From: Syngnathus acus | Lineage: Eukaryota; Chordata; Actinopteri; Syngnathiformes; Syngnathidae | DNA: 64,000 bases | Direction: 5' to 3' | Assembly (NCBI RefSeq): GCF_901709675.1 | Contig: NC_051099.1 | Location: 3,348,001-3,412,000 of the forward strand | Part shown: positions 1 to 12,966 of the stretch, piece by piece | Numbering within the stretch: the stretch's first letter is position 1 | Layout: each line of letters opens with the position of its first letter | Notes under the pieces: model-generated | What the model saw: the letters and a program-made list of their open reading frames with translations, nothing else | What the model was told of the DNA's origin: nothing | The model's database searches: none | Translations under genes and position numbers: made by a program

Positions 1-1077
1 GACTGGGGGTGTACACACTTGTGCAATATACAAGATTTAATATGATTTAAAAGTTCTAAATTGATTTTTCTTGGACTCACTTTTTGTACGTCACCAAAAA
101 ACTGCATTTGAACAGGAGGGTGTAGACTTGTTCTAAAAATATCCACTGCAGACAGACATATTTTTTTTGGACTGAACTAATCAGTTGTGCAGGACCACAA
201 ACTGTCCACGAAAGATTTATTCTGCTTGTATTTCATCTATTTTTTTCCCCCAGTCCAATTATATACGTCACTGTAATTAGTATTGATTCACCCATGAGAG
301 TCACCCAAGCGTACGTCAACAGGTGAGAGAAGGAAAGTGGTCTGTTCTCACTGATATAATTGACAAACATTATGACACGCACCGCCGCCATTTTGTTTTC
401 CTCTGGCTGTGCTGTGAGAGGAATTCAATTGGATTTTTTATATATTTGACAGGGTGGGGAATACAGAAATCTTTATTTTTATAATCTTGTTGTCAGGCGA
501 AGTGCAAGACAGTTTTGATGCACAAAGGCTGAATCGAGCAAAGTGGAGAGGCTGAGTCATTTCAAGAGTGCACCGAGATGCTAGCAAATATGTTTTTATG
601 CTCGATTTCCTGTTTCGTCAAGCCACAGATACATGATCATGAAAGAACAGCTTCTATGATTTCAGACTGCCATTGAAGGCATCATTCAATGAATGGATGA
701 ATGGATACGCATTTAACTTTGGATGAATGGATGGATTCAGTTCGCAGGTCACTTGTGTGAGGAAAATAAGATTCGAGTCTGTTCCTGAAGGCACCACTCA
801 ACAATGGATAGTTACCAACACAGACATTTGCGTGAGAAAAGCTCTAATTTCAAACGGCCCCTAAGGCATCACATGACAACCTCTGCTTGATTAGATTGCA
901 TTGCGAGGGAGGGGGCGGAGGAGGGGGGGCATCGTTATTTGCGTGCCGAAATGCTTGATGACGGCGCCGATGATGACAGCGGCACTGGAGGTGTGCCGCA
1001 GGGCAGATTTTGGCTAATATCACGGCCTTGGCATTATCAACTGCCACTCTGCATTAGCCGCCCCTTTGCTAACGAAA

Positions 1078-1099
1078 CCCCCCCCCCCCCCCCCCCCCC
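1078..1099 (+). repeat. Poly-C tract
   Basis: A run of about 22 C residues. Two frame artefacts (a proline run on + and a glycine run on -) arise from it. It is likely to be length-variable and error-prone in sequencing. Confidence 0.9.
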
Positions 1100-1450
1100 A
1101 CGAGCCCCCGCCACCAAACCTGACTCACACTCGACCACTGCACAACACCTCGCCGCCTTTTGTCTCTCGCTCTAAAACAAAAATGTAATATTTGCATAGA
1201 TTTTGAAATGAAAACAGAGGGAACACTTGAACGTGTCTTTGAAGGTCTCTCAAGGTACTGGATAATGACCTCGTAAAAATGGCCGCCAAAGGGTTCCTCA
1301 TTCTCTCTCTGTGGCCGTCTGTGGTCGGAGTTAATTAAACGGAACAAAAGGCCATTGACGCGGCGCCTCGCAGGAGCTTGGCTCACGTTTAATCGGCGAA
1401 AAGTTTCTCCTCTGCAAAGTTTGAAGTTCGACTCAAGAAGGACGCACCAT

Positions 1451-1662
1451 GTGCATGCCAGGCCACTAGTTGGCAGTGTTGTCACTGCCCTTTTTTTTTT
1501 TTTAAAGATTTCCATTGGTTCTGCTGACACCAAATAAGCTTTTTGAGAGAAATTCAAAAACCAAGACCAAGAACTGCAGTGCATGGACTTATAGTTAGAA
1601 AAACTATATTTGCAAATATTCATGTTTGTGGTGCTATCGCCAACTAGTGGCCTGGCATGCAC
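1451..1662. mobile_element. MITE-like element with about 24-bp terminal inverted repeats
   Basis: The left end (1451-1474) reads GTGCATGCCAGGCCACTAGT then TGGC. The right end (1639-1662) is its exact reverse complement. The interior (about 165 bp) has a poly-T run and no coding capacity. Size and termini fit a non-autonomous DNA transposon. I cannot see a convincing target-site duplication, so the superfamily is unassigned. Both termini contain a CTCF-like core (CCACTAGTTGGC) in opposite orientations. Confidence 0.65.
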
Positions 1663-2188
1663 ATTACAACTTTTTTGTTTGTAGTTCTGCATGAATACCC
1701 GTAACTCACGTGAGAGTTTTCTCTGCTGTTTTACTGAGATAATTGAGACTCTGGGCGAAGAGCCTTTTTGTTCCCTTTAATCACCTTCTTTTGTGCTGAC
1801 GTAGGAGGAGATGCTTTGAGAATGATGAACCTGCACGCTGGCATGGCTGTCTTTTACTTTCTTTTTTGTTTTTTTTTGTCTGCGCTAATGCAGCTGCCGG
1901 GAGCACAACACCTTCAAGTGATAAAGTGCAGCCGAGCGATTAGCATACGCTTTTCCCACCCACGCCGCCGCGCTCCGCCAAGGCTGAGAATGGACGAGTA
2001 ATTGCGTTGTAAGGTTCCCGCAACACAATGGACCCCCGGGAAGGTGGCGCCGTGTCCGGGACCTGTGTGCCCACGCTCTAATCTTCCACCACGTTGCACC
2101 CTTTTAATCAGAAGAATATCCATAATAGTTCACACTGTGTTCCATTGTTGTCCCTAGACCTTCTGAAATGAACAATTTTGCTATGCCA

Positions 2189-2207
2189 AAGCAACAGGTG
2201 GCGCTAT
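2189..2207 (+). promoter_or_regulatory. CTCF-like motif
   Basis: CAACAGGTGGCGCTA resembles the vertebrate CTCF core (CCASYAGRKGGCRS). This is motif similarity only; there is no evidence of occupancy. Confidence 0.35.
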
Positions 2208-3060
2208 ATATTAGCGCTGCGAATGAGTCGTAATTCGTTCGATCGGATATCGTGAGTCTTCTGTAAACTCGAAATGAGGCAAAAACCTAAGAAATCTCGT
2301 TATATCGGTAGACTCGCCTGACTTGTGTGTGTGTGTGGGCAGCGGTGAATCGATTCCCAGAAAGAAGCACGTAAACAACCCAAAAGGTTACACCTGTACC
2401 TGGAAGTGCTTTACTGAGAAAGCTTTTTTAGCATTTAGCGGGAGCTAATGTGTTGAGCAAATGGTCCACTTGAAAGGTGCACGGAGAGTGCGGCGTGTCA
2501 GCAATGTGCTGCTTTATAGACTGTGAGCGGCTCGTAATGAAAAATCCACAGTGCGTCAAACATAATGAATACCGATCCATAAGGCCGTCAAAGCCATCCA
2601 AGAATGAGCCGTGAATGGCTATCCATCGCCACCCATCCAAATTATTTTCCCCTCATTCTCCATTACAAAGAAAGAGGAGCAGGACGAGGGGCGCCAGGAG
2701 GGTGTCGACGGGGTGGGGTCGGGGGGGGGGTCGTGAATGATGGCGGCGGTCCCGGGGCGGCCGGCGAATTTGAGGTTGATGAGGCGTTTCATACGGGCAG
2801 CGCAAAGACATCAGCGCCCGCCATCAATCTCCGCGCCTCGCGTCAGTAAACACGCATCCAACGCCAAGGCGGGATCGGCCCGCCGCACCGAAGCACAACC
2901 AGTAGCAGGCCTCGGACCCGTTAATAGAAGCTAGAATGGGTACTCGGTTGTTTTTCAACTTCCTGGTGGTTTCAGAGCAACTTAAGTTTTGTTTCAAAAT
3001 AGATGCATGTGTTGTTTTCATGTCATTTCTTGGGTTGTTTATATACTTTTGGGTTTAACC

Positions 3061-3082
3061 ATACCGCCACCTAGTGGACTGG
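3061..3082 (-). promoter_or_regulatory. CTCF-like motif
   Basis: On the minus strand this reads CCAGTCCACTAGGTGGCGGT, containing CCACTAGGTGGCG, a close match to the CTCF core. It lies in the gene-free left part of the window. Confidence 0.45.
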
Positions 3083-3917
3083 AGTAGAAATACAACTCAA
3101 ATGTACTTTTTTTCTTCCTTTCTATTTCAAATTTACAATTGACTTTTTTTACTTTTACTAACAGCAAAAGTTGTTTACAAAAATCTCTCTTCTCTCTTTG
3201 TCTTCTGACAAGAATTTAGTATGCTAAGCTATGCTGCTTTTGCATGCATTTATTACTGCTTGAGGCTGCAAAATCGAATACGTACCACAAGCCATTTATT
3301 TCCATGCCAGCAAGGCAATATTTTTCCTCTACCCTTTGGAAGAACAAGAATAATAGGTTTTTAAAAACAGAAGTTTGAGGGCGAAATCTTTTTTTACCAT
3401 TTCATTTTAAAAGCATTTAATACGTATGAATTTGAGACGCGGCGCTTGTTATTGTCAGCCCGAGGTCGACAAGCAGCTTTTAACAATCCGCAACAGTGTG
3501 GAGAGGACAAAAATAGCTGCAGCACAGCAAATGACATAAAACAGATAACCGCTCATAATGTCATCATGACCTTTGCAAAACTAAATGCTGCTCTTACAAA
3601 GTTGATACTGAGAATTTCAATTTAGCAATATGTTTGTGAGTGTGATGGCTAAATTCAATTAATTTAATGGGTTTATATGGAATGTAAGTGAAAATATAAT
3701 CAAGTCAGCAATTCAGTACATTTACAAAAGTACAAAAAATAATTTAATCACGCAAAATAATCACCTAAACAAGTACATTACATTTAATTAAATTACATTG
3801 AAAACATTGATATAAAAATAAACACGAGTTTCCATTGCTCCGCTCTTGTTGCTACCTAATAAGGTGGAACATTGTGTGAAAGGACCTTACGGCATGAACT
3901 CTTCTGTGATGTGGAGG

Positions 3918-4022
<105 letters not shown>

Positions 4023-4310
4023 TAGATCTACAATCCATAGTAGTCGATAATATAGCTTGGAGAGCCCGAGGCGAGAGAGCCGAGCGAGTCCTGATGAAAA
4101 GTGTTATCGGTTATCAGCGCCACAGCCCGACTGGCAGGGAAGTCATTTGGAACGCCCTAATGTGCCTGCGTGACTCATTGACAACATCTACAGCGACAAA
4201 CAATCTCGCATCCTGTGTGTGTGTGTGTGTTACTAATTCTTCCCGTAAGAAACAATGTGAATAGATTGAATTCATTGACGGTAAATTTGTTGCTAGGAGC
4301 TTCTCAATGC

Positions 4311-4350
4311 CCTAAAATGGCCGCTTCAAACCAAAATGGCCGACTTCAAA
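4311..4350 (+). repeat. Paired AAAATGGC module, copy 1
   Basis: Two AAAATGGC words start at 4314 and 4333, 19 bp apart, with the linker CGCTTCAAACC and the trailing word CGACTTCAAA. The same arrangement recurs elsewhere in the window (see findings). AAAATGGC resembles the core of YY1 sites, but the shared linker suggests a dispersed repeat. Confidence 0.5.
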
Positions 4351-5382
4351 AACTTGAGACAGTTTAACGTGGTTTTGGCGGGCCATTAGCAACATAGCTG
4401 TTTTTTTTTGTCATCTATGAAGCTAACATGTTTCTGTTATCGTTTTTGTCGACATTAAAGTCGATTAACAGTATAACCGCTTTCATTGTTTTTGTCATCG
4501 ATGAAAGTAACGTGTTTCGGTAGGCTCCGAAACAGACACTGAGTTCAAGCTGACCTTGTTGAAAAGCTTGTATGCCTTCAGCTCTTTTCAAGTCGATAGC
4601 GCACGGGGAGAATTTTCCCATTTTCTTTATCTGTGACTCGGCGAGGCGCTCGGGCAGCCGCCGGTGTGTTTGCCGTATGTAAGTGGCCGTTCTAAACGCG
4701 CCTCTTGTCTCCGCTATCATTTTCACCCCCTCCCCATTTCTTCTCCATTCTGCCGCCGTCCGCTCATTCTCATTTGCCTCCCTATCACACCAACGTGTAT
4801 TCCATTTCCAACAGCGGACGTGCTTATCGCGAGTCTGCTGCCAGACAGCAGCAGCAGAAGCTTCGGCGCCATTTCCAATAATTTGACCCTCTCACATATC
4901 AGTGAAAACCGGAAATTTCGCTGGTCACCGACCTCATTTAAACTTTCTGCGATTGTTGAGGAATGAGTGAGCAAGATTTTGTGCTGAACAATTCTGAAAA
5001 AACAAATTGCATTTTTTAACCTCCTGATATTGTATTCAAGATTGCAATTTTTTGTGTGATTATTTTTTTTGTATTCAAGATCCTATTCCCATGTAATTTT
5101 TTTTAAAATAACAACCAAGCTTAGAGATGATAGCTGAGAAGACTTTTCGGGTGAGGCGGCGACTGCTCAGGTCGCTGATTGTGCACCACAGGCGACTGCG
5201 AACACAAATGACAGACGCAGTTACGTCTGACAGCACACAAATGTAAAAACGCAAGAATGACAACTTATTATCATGTTTTTCTTGAAATGCTTTTTTGATA
5301 GATCGTTTTTTTAATTCATTTTTTGACTTATGTATTTGGATGTAGGCCCCGAAAAAGTCTCAAGTACCCCAAATTGCTAATT

Positions 5383-5420
5383 AAGTCAGCCATTTTGTTC
5401 GGAGGCAGCCATTTTAGATC
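5383..5420 (-). repeat. Paired AAAATGGC module, copy 2
   Basis: Reverse-strand copy: GCCATTTT at 5389-5396 and 5408-5415, again 19 bp apart. Read on minus it gives AAAATGGCTGCC, a linker, then AAAATGGCTGACTTAA, matching copy 1 in order and trailing word. Confidence 0.5.
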
Positions 5421-7816
5421 ATTTTTCCACGGGGGTCCTTCAAAACTTCTCTTTTTTTCACCCCACTCTGCGGCTGATGAGTTCTCTGAAACAGAGGGGC
5501 TGTGATTGGGCACATCCGTTTTTTTTTTTTTTTCTTCCAGTCTGTCTCCCGTGGCAACCACCAAGCCGATTCCTCGAGCCTTCTTTCATTGCGACGCCTC
5601 CGATTGTGTTGTCGTTCAACCAAGACAATACGCTTTGTGACTATCGTCCGGGATTATACCCAGCTCCGCTCGGCTGCGCATCGGCGTGCCCGCGCACGTG
5701 CTGCGTGCGTGTGTGGTGCCTACAGGTGACTCATCGTACTGCAGATGACCACAATGTGCTGCTGCTGCTTGAGAATCACCATCTCAGATTTGTCTTCGTC
5801 ATTCTATTTCTCCTCGACACGATTCCTACTTGAGCTCAAAATGTCCAGCTCACACACGAGCCACCTTTTAATACCGAGAAAGATGGGAATACGTAGAAAC
5901 ACATCACTTTGTTTTAAAAAGAACACCGGGGCCTATTTCCATATTCATCATTTTATGCGTTTTAGTGCATGGTGAGAGCTCATGAGCAAAAAATAGAAAA
6001 TCATGTTTGGAAAGTAAATTGCGTGTTGCGTAAGTGTGATGTCACATTTGTTAAAAAAAAAAAGCGAGAGGTTTATTTTTATTTTTTTAAAATTATTTTT
6101 GCCCGCAAATCAATGAAATAATCCTGCGGATAAATAATCCTGTTCGGTGACGCTTCTCACTGTCGTGGTTGGAAACATGAGCCAAAATAGATCAGCCTAA
6201 TCTTTGTCGTGCACACACACACATTTCCATGGTAATTACCCCCGAGCCTCTCTCAGGGGCCCGGGGGGCCCCACGGGTGACGGCGGTCTCACATGAGTCC
6301 CAGTTGGCCCATTGAGGAGATCATTAGATTGGTTAGTGTAATCTACAACAAGCCCCCTGAGTGTGTACATGTGTGTATGCGTGCGTGTGTGTGTTCACGC
6401 GTTAAGCGGCTGTTCAATGGACTCGGAGGGTCCGCTGGGGAGGGGGGGGGCGGACATTAGCTTTACTGCCGCCATCGGAGGGTCTTGTTTAGCCGCAGCT
6501 GGGATTTGAACCCCCCTCGGGAGTTCGCCTGATGGTTCATGATAGCGCACTTGAATGAAACAGGAAATAGCTGTTAAATTGCTAGGCCAACTACCCCCCC
6601 CCCCCCCCAAAAAAAAATCTATGCAATCATGAAACAAAAAAAGAGAAAACATTTTGTTTTTTCCTTCTTATTTTTCCTTTTTTGCAAAAGATGAATCATT
6701 TTTGTTCTTCTTGATTTGTTCTCTAAAAAAGAAAAAAAATTGGGAGTGATAATGAAAATGTTCTTATTAGGAACACAAGAAAATACTTTTTACTGTTTAT
6801 ATAAAAAAAAAAAACAAGGCGAGCTTCCTTCTGCAGTCTTTCAGAAACAAGCATTCATTTTGTTGCTTCTAGAAATCAAACCAACACCCAAAATTACCGA
6901 CTACGTCATATCGTCTATTTTTTCATTGCTACCATTTCCTCGTGTATTGTAATTAAAAAAAACAAACAGACAGCAGCGCTGTTAAAAGATCCAACCTCAG
7001 ACATTTTATCACACTATCGGTTCTATTTTTTCCGGGTTTTGTGCAAAATGGGCAGCTTGACTTCGCCAATCAGCGGCCTGGCTCTTTTAAACGCTCTGCC
7101 ATTTTCCTGCCGTGGTTTGACACAAGAAAAAAAAACAAAAAGCTCCATTTTTTTTTTTCTTCCCTCGCTCTCTTTCCATCCGGCGGAGTGAAAAGGAGAG
7201 TGAGGAGGAAGGGGAAGAGAGCAACGACTGATTGCTCCTTTTGTTTAAGAGTGAAGCTCGCCACCTCTCGGGGGATAATTGGCGCACGAGGAGGCTTAAC
7301 GTGGCAAATAAAAGAGAAAGGGAAAAAAAAAAACAAGATTGCTTGCCCGTGGGCTCGAAATTTCAACCTTTTCAAGGTCTAACACTTGATTTGTTGTTTT
7401 ATTGGCTTCTTTGATGATTAAGACAACACGTATGACTCAATGTTGCTCGGACCTTACGATTACGGGGAGAAAATAGACGTGTCTTAAATCATTCCATTTG
7501 TCAAAGACTCTAAAAATTGCCAGCGCCATTGATGAATCTTTTTTGAAAAAAATAGCGTGTAAGATTCCCACCTCATTTCCAATTCCATTCGATATTCCTG
7601 GTGATGACTCACTTGTTTTCTTTTGTCTTTTTGTCGGCGTAATTAACGACAAAACTGTAAAGCATACCGCGTACACAATAAAATCCTCGTCTGTCGTAAA
7701 CACGGCGCACACGAGCCACGTCCTGCGCAAACACCGATGACCTTTTTCCCCTTGCAGACGCGCGTCACGGCCGGCGAGTACATTGTGACTATCACAGCTG
7801 GCTTGTCTTCAACGTC

Positions 7817-7855
7817 AGTGTGTGTGTCTCTGTGTGTGTGTGTGTGTGTGTGTCT
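7817..7855 (+). repeat. (TG)n microsatellite
   Basis: Imperfect TG run interrupted by TCTC. Confidence 0.9.
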
Positions 7856-8605
7856 GCTTCATATTCTAGTCACAACCTGGCATAGTGTGCACATTTTCAA
7901 TGATACTGGTTTGAAAGTGGTTTTAATTCGTTTTTATGTATCTATCGGGACCTTTCCAAACACCATTTAGGTTAAGGGTGCTGATGAGGTTTAAAAAAAA
8001 AAAATGATGCATGTTTTGTTTGGTCAAATTGTCTTCAAATTTAGCATGGAATGAAACATTGAACTTGAAACACTTTGTCGATAACTCTCGAGCTGAAACT
8101 TTTAACTTGATGACAGCTGATTTGGTCAAGTTGAAGCCAACCAGTTATTTCAAGTGGTCCTAAATTGGAGTCAGAACTTAGCCATAAGGGATGCCTTTCT
8201 TTTTAATTTCCTCAAATAATTTCCAGTGTAAGCACCAGTTTCCAAAACATCAATGACAAGTTGGCATCATTGACGAAACTAATAACCTCCAACTACTCAT
8301 TCAAATTTGTTTTTTTTTCGCCAGCCATCTTTAAGTGCAGCAGTGGGCGTGACCCTCTCCGCAGGGCGGTGGCGACGGAAAGGGGGGCTGGGACACATTT
8401 ATGAGTCATCCGCTCAGAGAGCGCCCCTTTAGGCTCAAGTTATTTCTTTATTTTGCGCTGACTCCTCTTTCCACACCTCCAGCGCGCCGCGTACGTAGAT
8501 AAGATGGCCAGCGTGAGTCATATCGTCGTGCCAGGTGGCCGTTTTGACGCTCGCTGAGCTTTGGAGAGGTAAAGACGGTAGAAACAAAGCTACATGGGAA
8601 TGTGC

Positions 8606-8684
8606 GGAGGGATGGAGGGAGGGAGGGAGGGAGGGAGGCGTGAGGGATGAGGGAAGATGGAGAGAGGGGAGGGAGGGGTGGTGC
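8606..8684 (+). repeat. Polypurine GGAG/GGGA tract
   Basis: A purine-only run built largely from GGAG units, with scattered interruptions. Long homopurine-homopyrimidine tracts can form triplex DNA. No gene overlaps it. Confidence 0.85.
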
Positions 8685-8801
8685 TGATGCCGGCGGCCTG
8701 ATGACTCATGGCGGTGCTGCGCTTTGTGCGTCACTGGCGCTGGCTGGAGGAGATAGCGGGGAGAAGGTCTACGCATTTAATAACACACACTGTACGCACA
8801 T

Positions 8802-8823
8802 ACACACACACACACACACACAC
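8802..8823 (+). repeat. Short (CA)n microsatellite
   Basis: About 11 CA units followed by CGCGTG. Confidence 0.85.
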
Positions 8824-10339
8824 GCGTGTGCACTAAATTATATCCCCAATTACACTCTTTACATGCGAGTGATTTAAGCTTCCAGGTGTTTTCCTGCACG
8901 CTGGTCTCGGTCGTCAAGTATTTTGGAAAAGATCCCGCGAGGTGTGAGTGGAAACAAATTAAAAGCGCCTTCAAGCCGGCAGTCGTGGAGATGTGACTGG
9001 AATGTGAAGAGGACGCACACACGCGAAACCAACACCAGCCAGCTGTGATAGTCACGTTTCGTAAGACAATTTAGTCACCGGTGATCCAAATGCCGGTCGA
9101 GACAATTCGGACTTTTGAGTCATTAAATGCGGCTTTTCATAAAAACCCGTTTCATTGACTCTAATGTACACGTTTGCTAAGATGATAAATTCGACGATAA
9201 CAACGGACTCATCTTGGATTTTCTTTCTTCTTCTAAAACACACTAAGTCCATTCGGTGCTTTGCTTGATGCACGTGGGCCAATTAGACGCGCCAAAACCG
9301 ACGCCAGGCTCGCGTTTCGTCCCCCGCGAGCCGCCTGATGAAACATTGCGTTTTGGCTGCAATAGCTCGTACGGCAATAATAGCAATCACGACTCAAGCC
9401 TCCCGCGAGGTCCGGTTCAAAGGCTTTATTAGCTCGCCACTAACAGCAGTTATCTGTTATCTTGTTACGCCACTCGCGCACATTCATCACCAATGCATCC
9501 TGCGCTGTCCTGATAAAGCCCGCTAACTTTTTTTGCAAGGCTTTTTTTTTAATGAGCTGGATGGGTCGAGAAAAAAATCTGTCCATTTCAGTGACTGGTG
9601 CTGAAACAGTTTCAAAGCATGTTTTCAAAATGCAACAAACGGATGCTAGGTTAGATATTATTCACATTAGCATTGCTGGTCGGGGAGTGGCAACGCTTTC
9701 ATCTTCTTGATTTGACACCCTGCAGTAGTTTGAAAGCGCACTGCCGACACCTGCAGGTTAAGTGCCACACGCATACTGTATATGTAGCCTAAAGCCAGAA
9801 CAAAACAAAAAAAAAACTCCCGCCCTGAAGGGTATGGTTTGAAAGTGAGCTAAGCGGGCCGCCCGCCCGCCCTCTCTGCAAGGTCAAACAGCCGCCACAG
9901 TCAATGAGCCTCTTCAGTCGACAAAGCTCGGAATTAACGCCGAGTATCGTCCCCCCACCAGTGGCCCGGCGGAGGGTGCCACGCGGAGGACGGCGTGTCA
10001 CGATGCGACGGGCGGGAGGAGGTGGAGCGTCGGGGGGGGCGGTGACGCCACGGCTTCGTCAGGCGGATGAGTCACAGGCTGAAAAACGGGAGCCGACGGT
10101 GTCTTTTCCGGTAGAAGAAGTGAAATTAGGACACTTGATGCGCCCATCAGACAAGGACTTAATTAAGGCGCAATCACATCTAAGCAAATTATGCCAGCGC
10201 TGCCTCGACGGGCTGCCGTTGTGATCGCTATCTGTAATGTTGCTCAAACACGGGCCTGTGACTCACTGGCCTAGATTACTTTTCATGTTTTACTTCTCGC
10301 AGCCACTCTTGCACAAAATACAAATATCGCCGCAACCCG

Positions 10340-10740
10340 TCTAACGCCCCCCCCCCCTTCCCGTCCTGCTGCGTGCAAATGACACAAAATTGCTCACCCC
10401 CAATGGTGGCAGCTCAAGTGTTTGCAGGTGACAGCAACCCCCCCAACCCCCTCCTCATCATCCTCACCCCCACCTCTCTTTGTGTCCACCCCCTTGACCA
10501 AGTTCGCTCCTGTCTTGGTGGTTACCCTCTCCTGTCTCCTGATTATCAGCTGCAGCAGACGCCAGAACGCGTACCCGCCATTATCCCCGAAAGCCCCTCA
10601 AAGCTTTTTAACATGCAATCGGCGCCCCCCACCCAATCCGCCACCCCTTTGTTCCTCCATCTTGGCTCCGCCTCTCATGACGCTGCCGCTACCATTAACT
10701 ACGCCACATCACAGTGACGAGCCCCCCCCCCAACCCATCT
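10340..10740 (+). repeat. C-rich low-complexity tract
   Basis: Strongly strand-biased sequence with many CCCC runs and few G residues. It yields overlapping Pro/Ser/Thr-rich open frames in two registers, with no ATG context or splice structure that would mark them as exons. I treat it as non-coding. Confidence 0.6.
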
Positions 10741-10891
10741 CGGCGCTATCATCATCCTAATCACACCACCAGACCCCTTATCTCCCATCACCAAATCTGC
10801 TCTGACACAAAGCAATTATCTCTCATTTGCTCACAGATTCCCAGCCGCCAATCAACCACTCCCCCCACAAACCCCACGCAACAACCCTCCC

Positions 10892-10908
10892 ATCGCCACC
10901 TAGTGGGG
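10892..10908 (-). promoter_or_regulatory. CTCF-like motif
   Basis: The minus strand reads CCCCACTAGGTGGCGATG, a close CTCF core match. A second one follows about 180 bp downstream in the same orientation. Confidence 0.45.
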
Positions 10909-11068
10909 AAAGGTGGTACTACGTCATGGGCCATCAATGACACTGCGCATGAACACTGAAAGCGGGCGGGGACGACGGACCCTGGTGGGCTTTGCCGCAT
11001 CACTGATGATGGGTGATGCCGCCCACGCGACGTGACTTCGTCATCATGGCTTCCTGTCATGAAGCCGA

Positions 11069-11088
11069 GAGCGCCACCTAGAGGGAGG
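11069..11088 (-). promoter_or_regulatory. CTCF-like motif
   Basis: The minus strand reads CCCTCTAGGTGGCGCTCT, with the GGTGGCGCT end typical of CTCF sites. It lies about 650 bp upstream of the tmigd1 start codon. Confidence 0.45.
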
Positions 11089-11741
11089 ACATGTAGGTCT
11101 TCCAAAACCTGCAATGAGGTACACGTATTATTAAATAGATTATTTTTGTCTACGTAGCCTTTTTTCTTGTTAAATCGTTCCGGGAAGAAACTAAGAAATA
11201 TGAAATTGTTTTAATGAATTAAAATTTTGTGCTATAGCCTCCAATCAGATTGTTCCACTATTATCTCTAACACAGTACAAAGTAAGAACCTTGATGATTT
11301 TTAGTAGGGCTATACCACTCACAGCCACTTGGGGCAGCACACTCACCTTTTTTTTTTTTACTCTGCTGCTGACTATCTGTATCTTTTATTGTCTTTTTTT
11401 TTTTTTTTTTGAAGGCGCTGGCACTGCAATCCTTTTCATGTCCACACCCAAGGTTGAGTACATACTGCCAATAAAAAATACAACAATAAACTTACACATG
11501 ATTGATAACAAACAGCGGGAAGTCATAAAGCTGAACTCCTCTTCGGCGTCTTTAAGAGCTGACACATTGTCACGTCTCAAATCTTCAGGTGAGCACACTC
11601 AGGTGAGCTTGCCGCTGTTCACATTCACTCGTTATATAGAATCTGTACGTGTTGTTATTTTAGTTGTGCTACTATTTTTTCATAAAGAGCGTATGATTAA
11701 TTCTAAACTTTGCTCTCACTTTCTTACCAGGAAGGAATAAA

Positions 11742-12966
11742 ATGGGATCCTACTGTGTTCTTGTGTTAGCGCTTTGTGCGGCACAAACATTGTGTAAGTA
11801 TGCACACACACACAAATACACACAAATAGCCTTTCAATTCCGAGAAACCAGCATCGTGCGTCATACGGTCTTTTTTTTTTTTTTTCTCTACCAAGGCCGA
11901 TTGCACGAGGTTATTCTTTTGATTGCCGTTCGTTAAAATGTAAAAAAATCTAACTCAAAATTTCAAGGGGACAAATTTCAATACAATATTAAGTTGGGCA
12001 ATTGGACTCAACATATTTTTTTTTCTCATCTGCTAATCTATCCTTCATCCCAAGGCGTCACCATCGAGTCGGTGCCCGGCGTGGACGGCGAGGGAGTCAT
12101 CCTGACCGAACTGGAGCAAACCGTTTCGCTGGTGTGTTCCAGCAACCGATCCGAGGATGACGGAGCGGAACTGGTGTGGCTGAGGAACGGCGCCACGGTG
12201 ATTCTCCGCCAAGGAAACCGCAAGGGACAAAGTGCCGTGTGCATCATGCCAGTCATCCACCAGGACAACGGCGCCACCTTCACCTGCCGCCTGAGCAGCA
12301 ACGCCAGCGTTGAGGCTTCCGTCACCCTCAATGTCACATGTGTGTTATCTCATTCTCTGCCATTGACGACTATAGACGTCAAATAATACCTGATTATTAT
12401 ACCAGATGCGCCTACACCGTCGGGATCCGAGGGCGTATTAGTGGAGGATGCCTCATCGCTGGTGCTGAGCTGTGACATTTTCGCCAACCCGCCCATCTCC
12501 TCGGTGCGGTGGACCCTTAACGGCAGCGCTATCGATATAATCGCAGGGGGCTTCACCCTGACCAACGACGGCTTCACGAGCCGGCTATCCGCCGACAAGG
12601 CGGAGAAGAGTAAGCATGAGGGCCTCTACCGCTGCACGGTGGACTCGCCCGTCTACGGAATCAAGAGCAAGGACTTCCTGGTTACTGTCACAGGTGAATC
12701 TTTGCAGTCCACAACCCACTGTTGAGCTTCCATGTTGCTGACTTTGTTGAATTCCGCAGAAAAGACCGTCAAGTTTCCACTGATGCCCATCATTGCCGGC
12801 GTGGTTGTGGTGTGCCTTACGGCGATCCTCGCCATTGTTTCACGCTGGGAGAGAATCATCAAGGTAACGTGACAAAAGTATTGAAACAAAAGCTGTGCTT
12901 AAGTGTCTTTTGTCGCAGTGTGTCTTTTAACACTCAGCTTTTGTCTGCCGACAGTGCTGCAAGTGA
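11742..12966 (+). CDS. tmigd1: Transmembrane and immunoglobulin domain-containing protein 1
   Basis: Five coding exons: 11742-11793, 12055-12339, 12406-12693, 12760-12863 and 12955-12966, about 246 aa (the human protein is about 260). Exon 1 encodes a signal peptide (MGSYCVLVLALCAAQTL). Exons 2 and 3 each encode one Ig-like domain with paired cysteines (SLVCSS...FTCRL; LSCDIF...YRCTV). Exon 4 carries the membrane segment (MPIIAGVVVVCLTAILAIV) followed by a basic stop-transfer RWERIIK. The words QDNGATFTCRL and ASVTLNVT and the membrane exon match tmigd1. In mammals it is an epithelial adhesion protein of kidney and gut; that role here is inferred by homology. Introns are phase 1 at the Ig borders, as is usual. 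The intron 1 acceptor is AAG rather than CAG. The last exon could instead begin after the CAG at 12917-12919, giving a different 3-residue end. The cytoplasmic tail is far shorter than in mammals. Confidence 0.88.

Noticed and set aside
1069-1692. 207-residue minus-strand open frame
   Set aside because: It crosses the poly-C tract and the MITE-like element, is compositionally random and has no homology that I recognise.
10373-10959. Pro/Ser/Thr-rich open frames as a mucin-like gene
   Set aside because: The tract is C-rich low complexity and open in two frames at once, with no signal peptide or splice structure.
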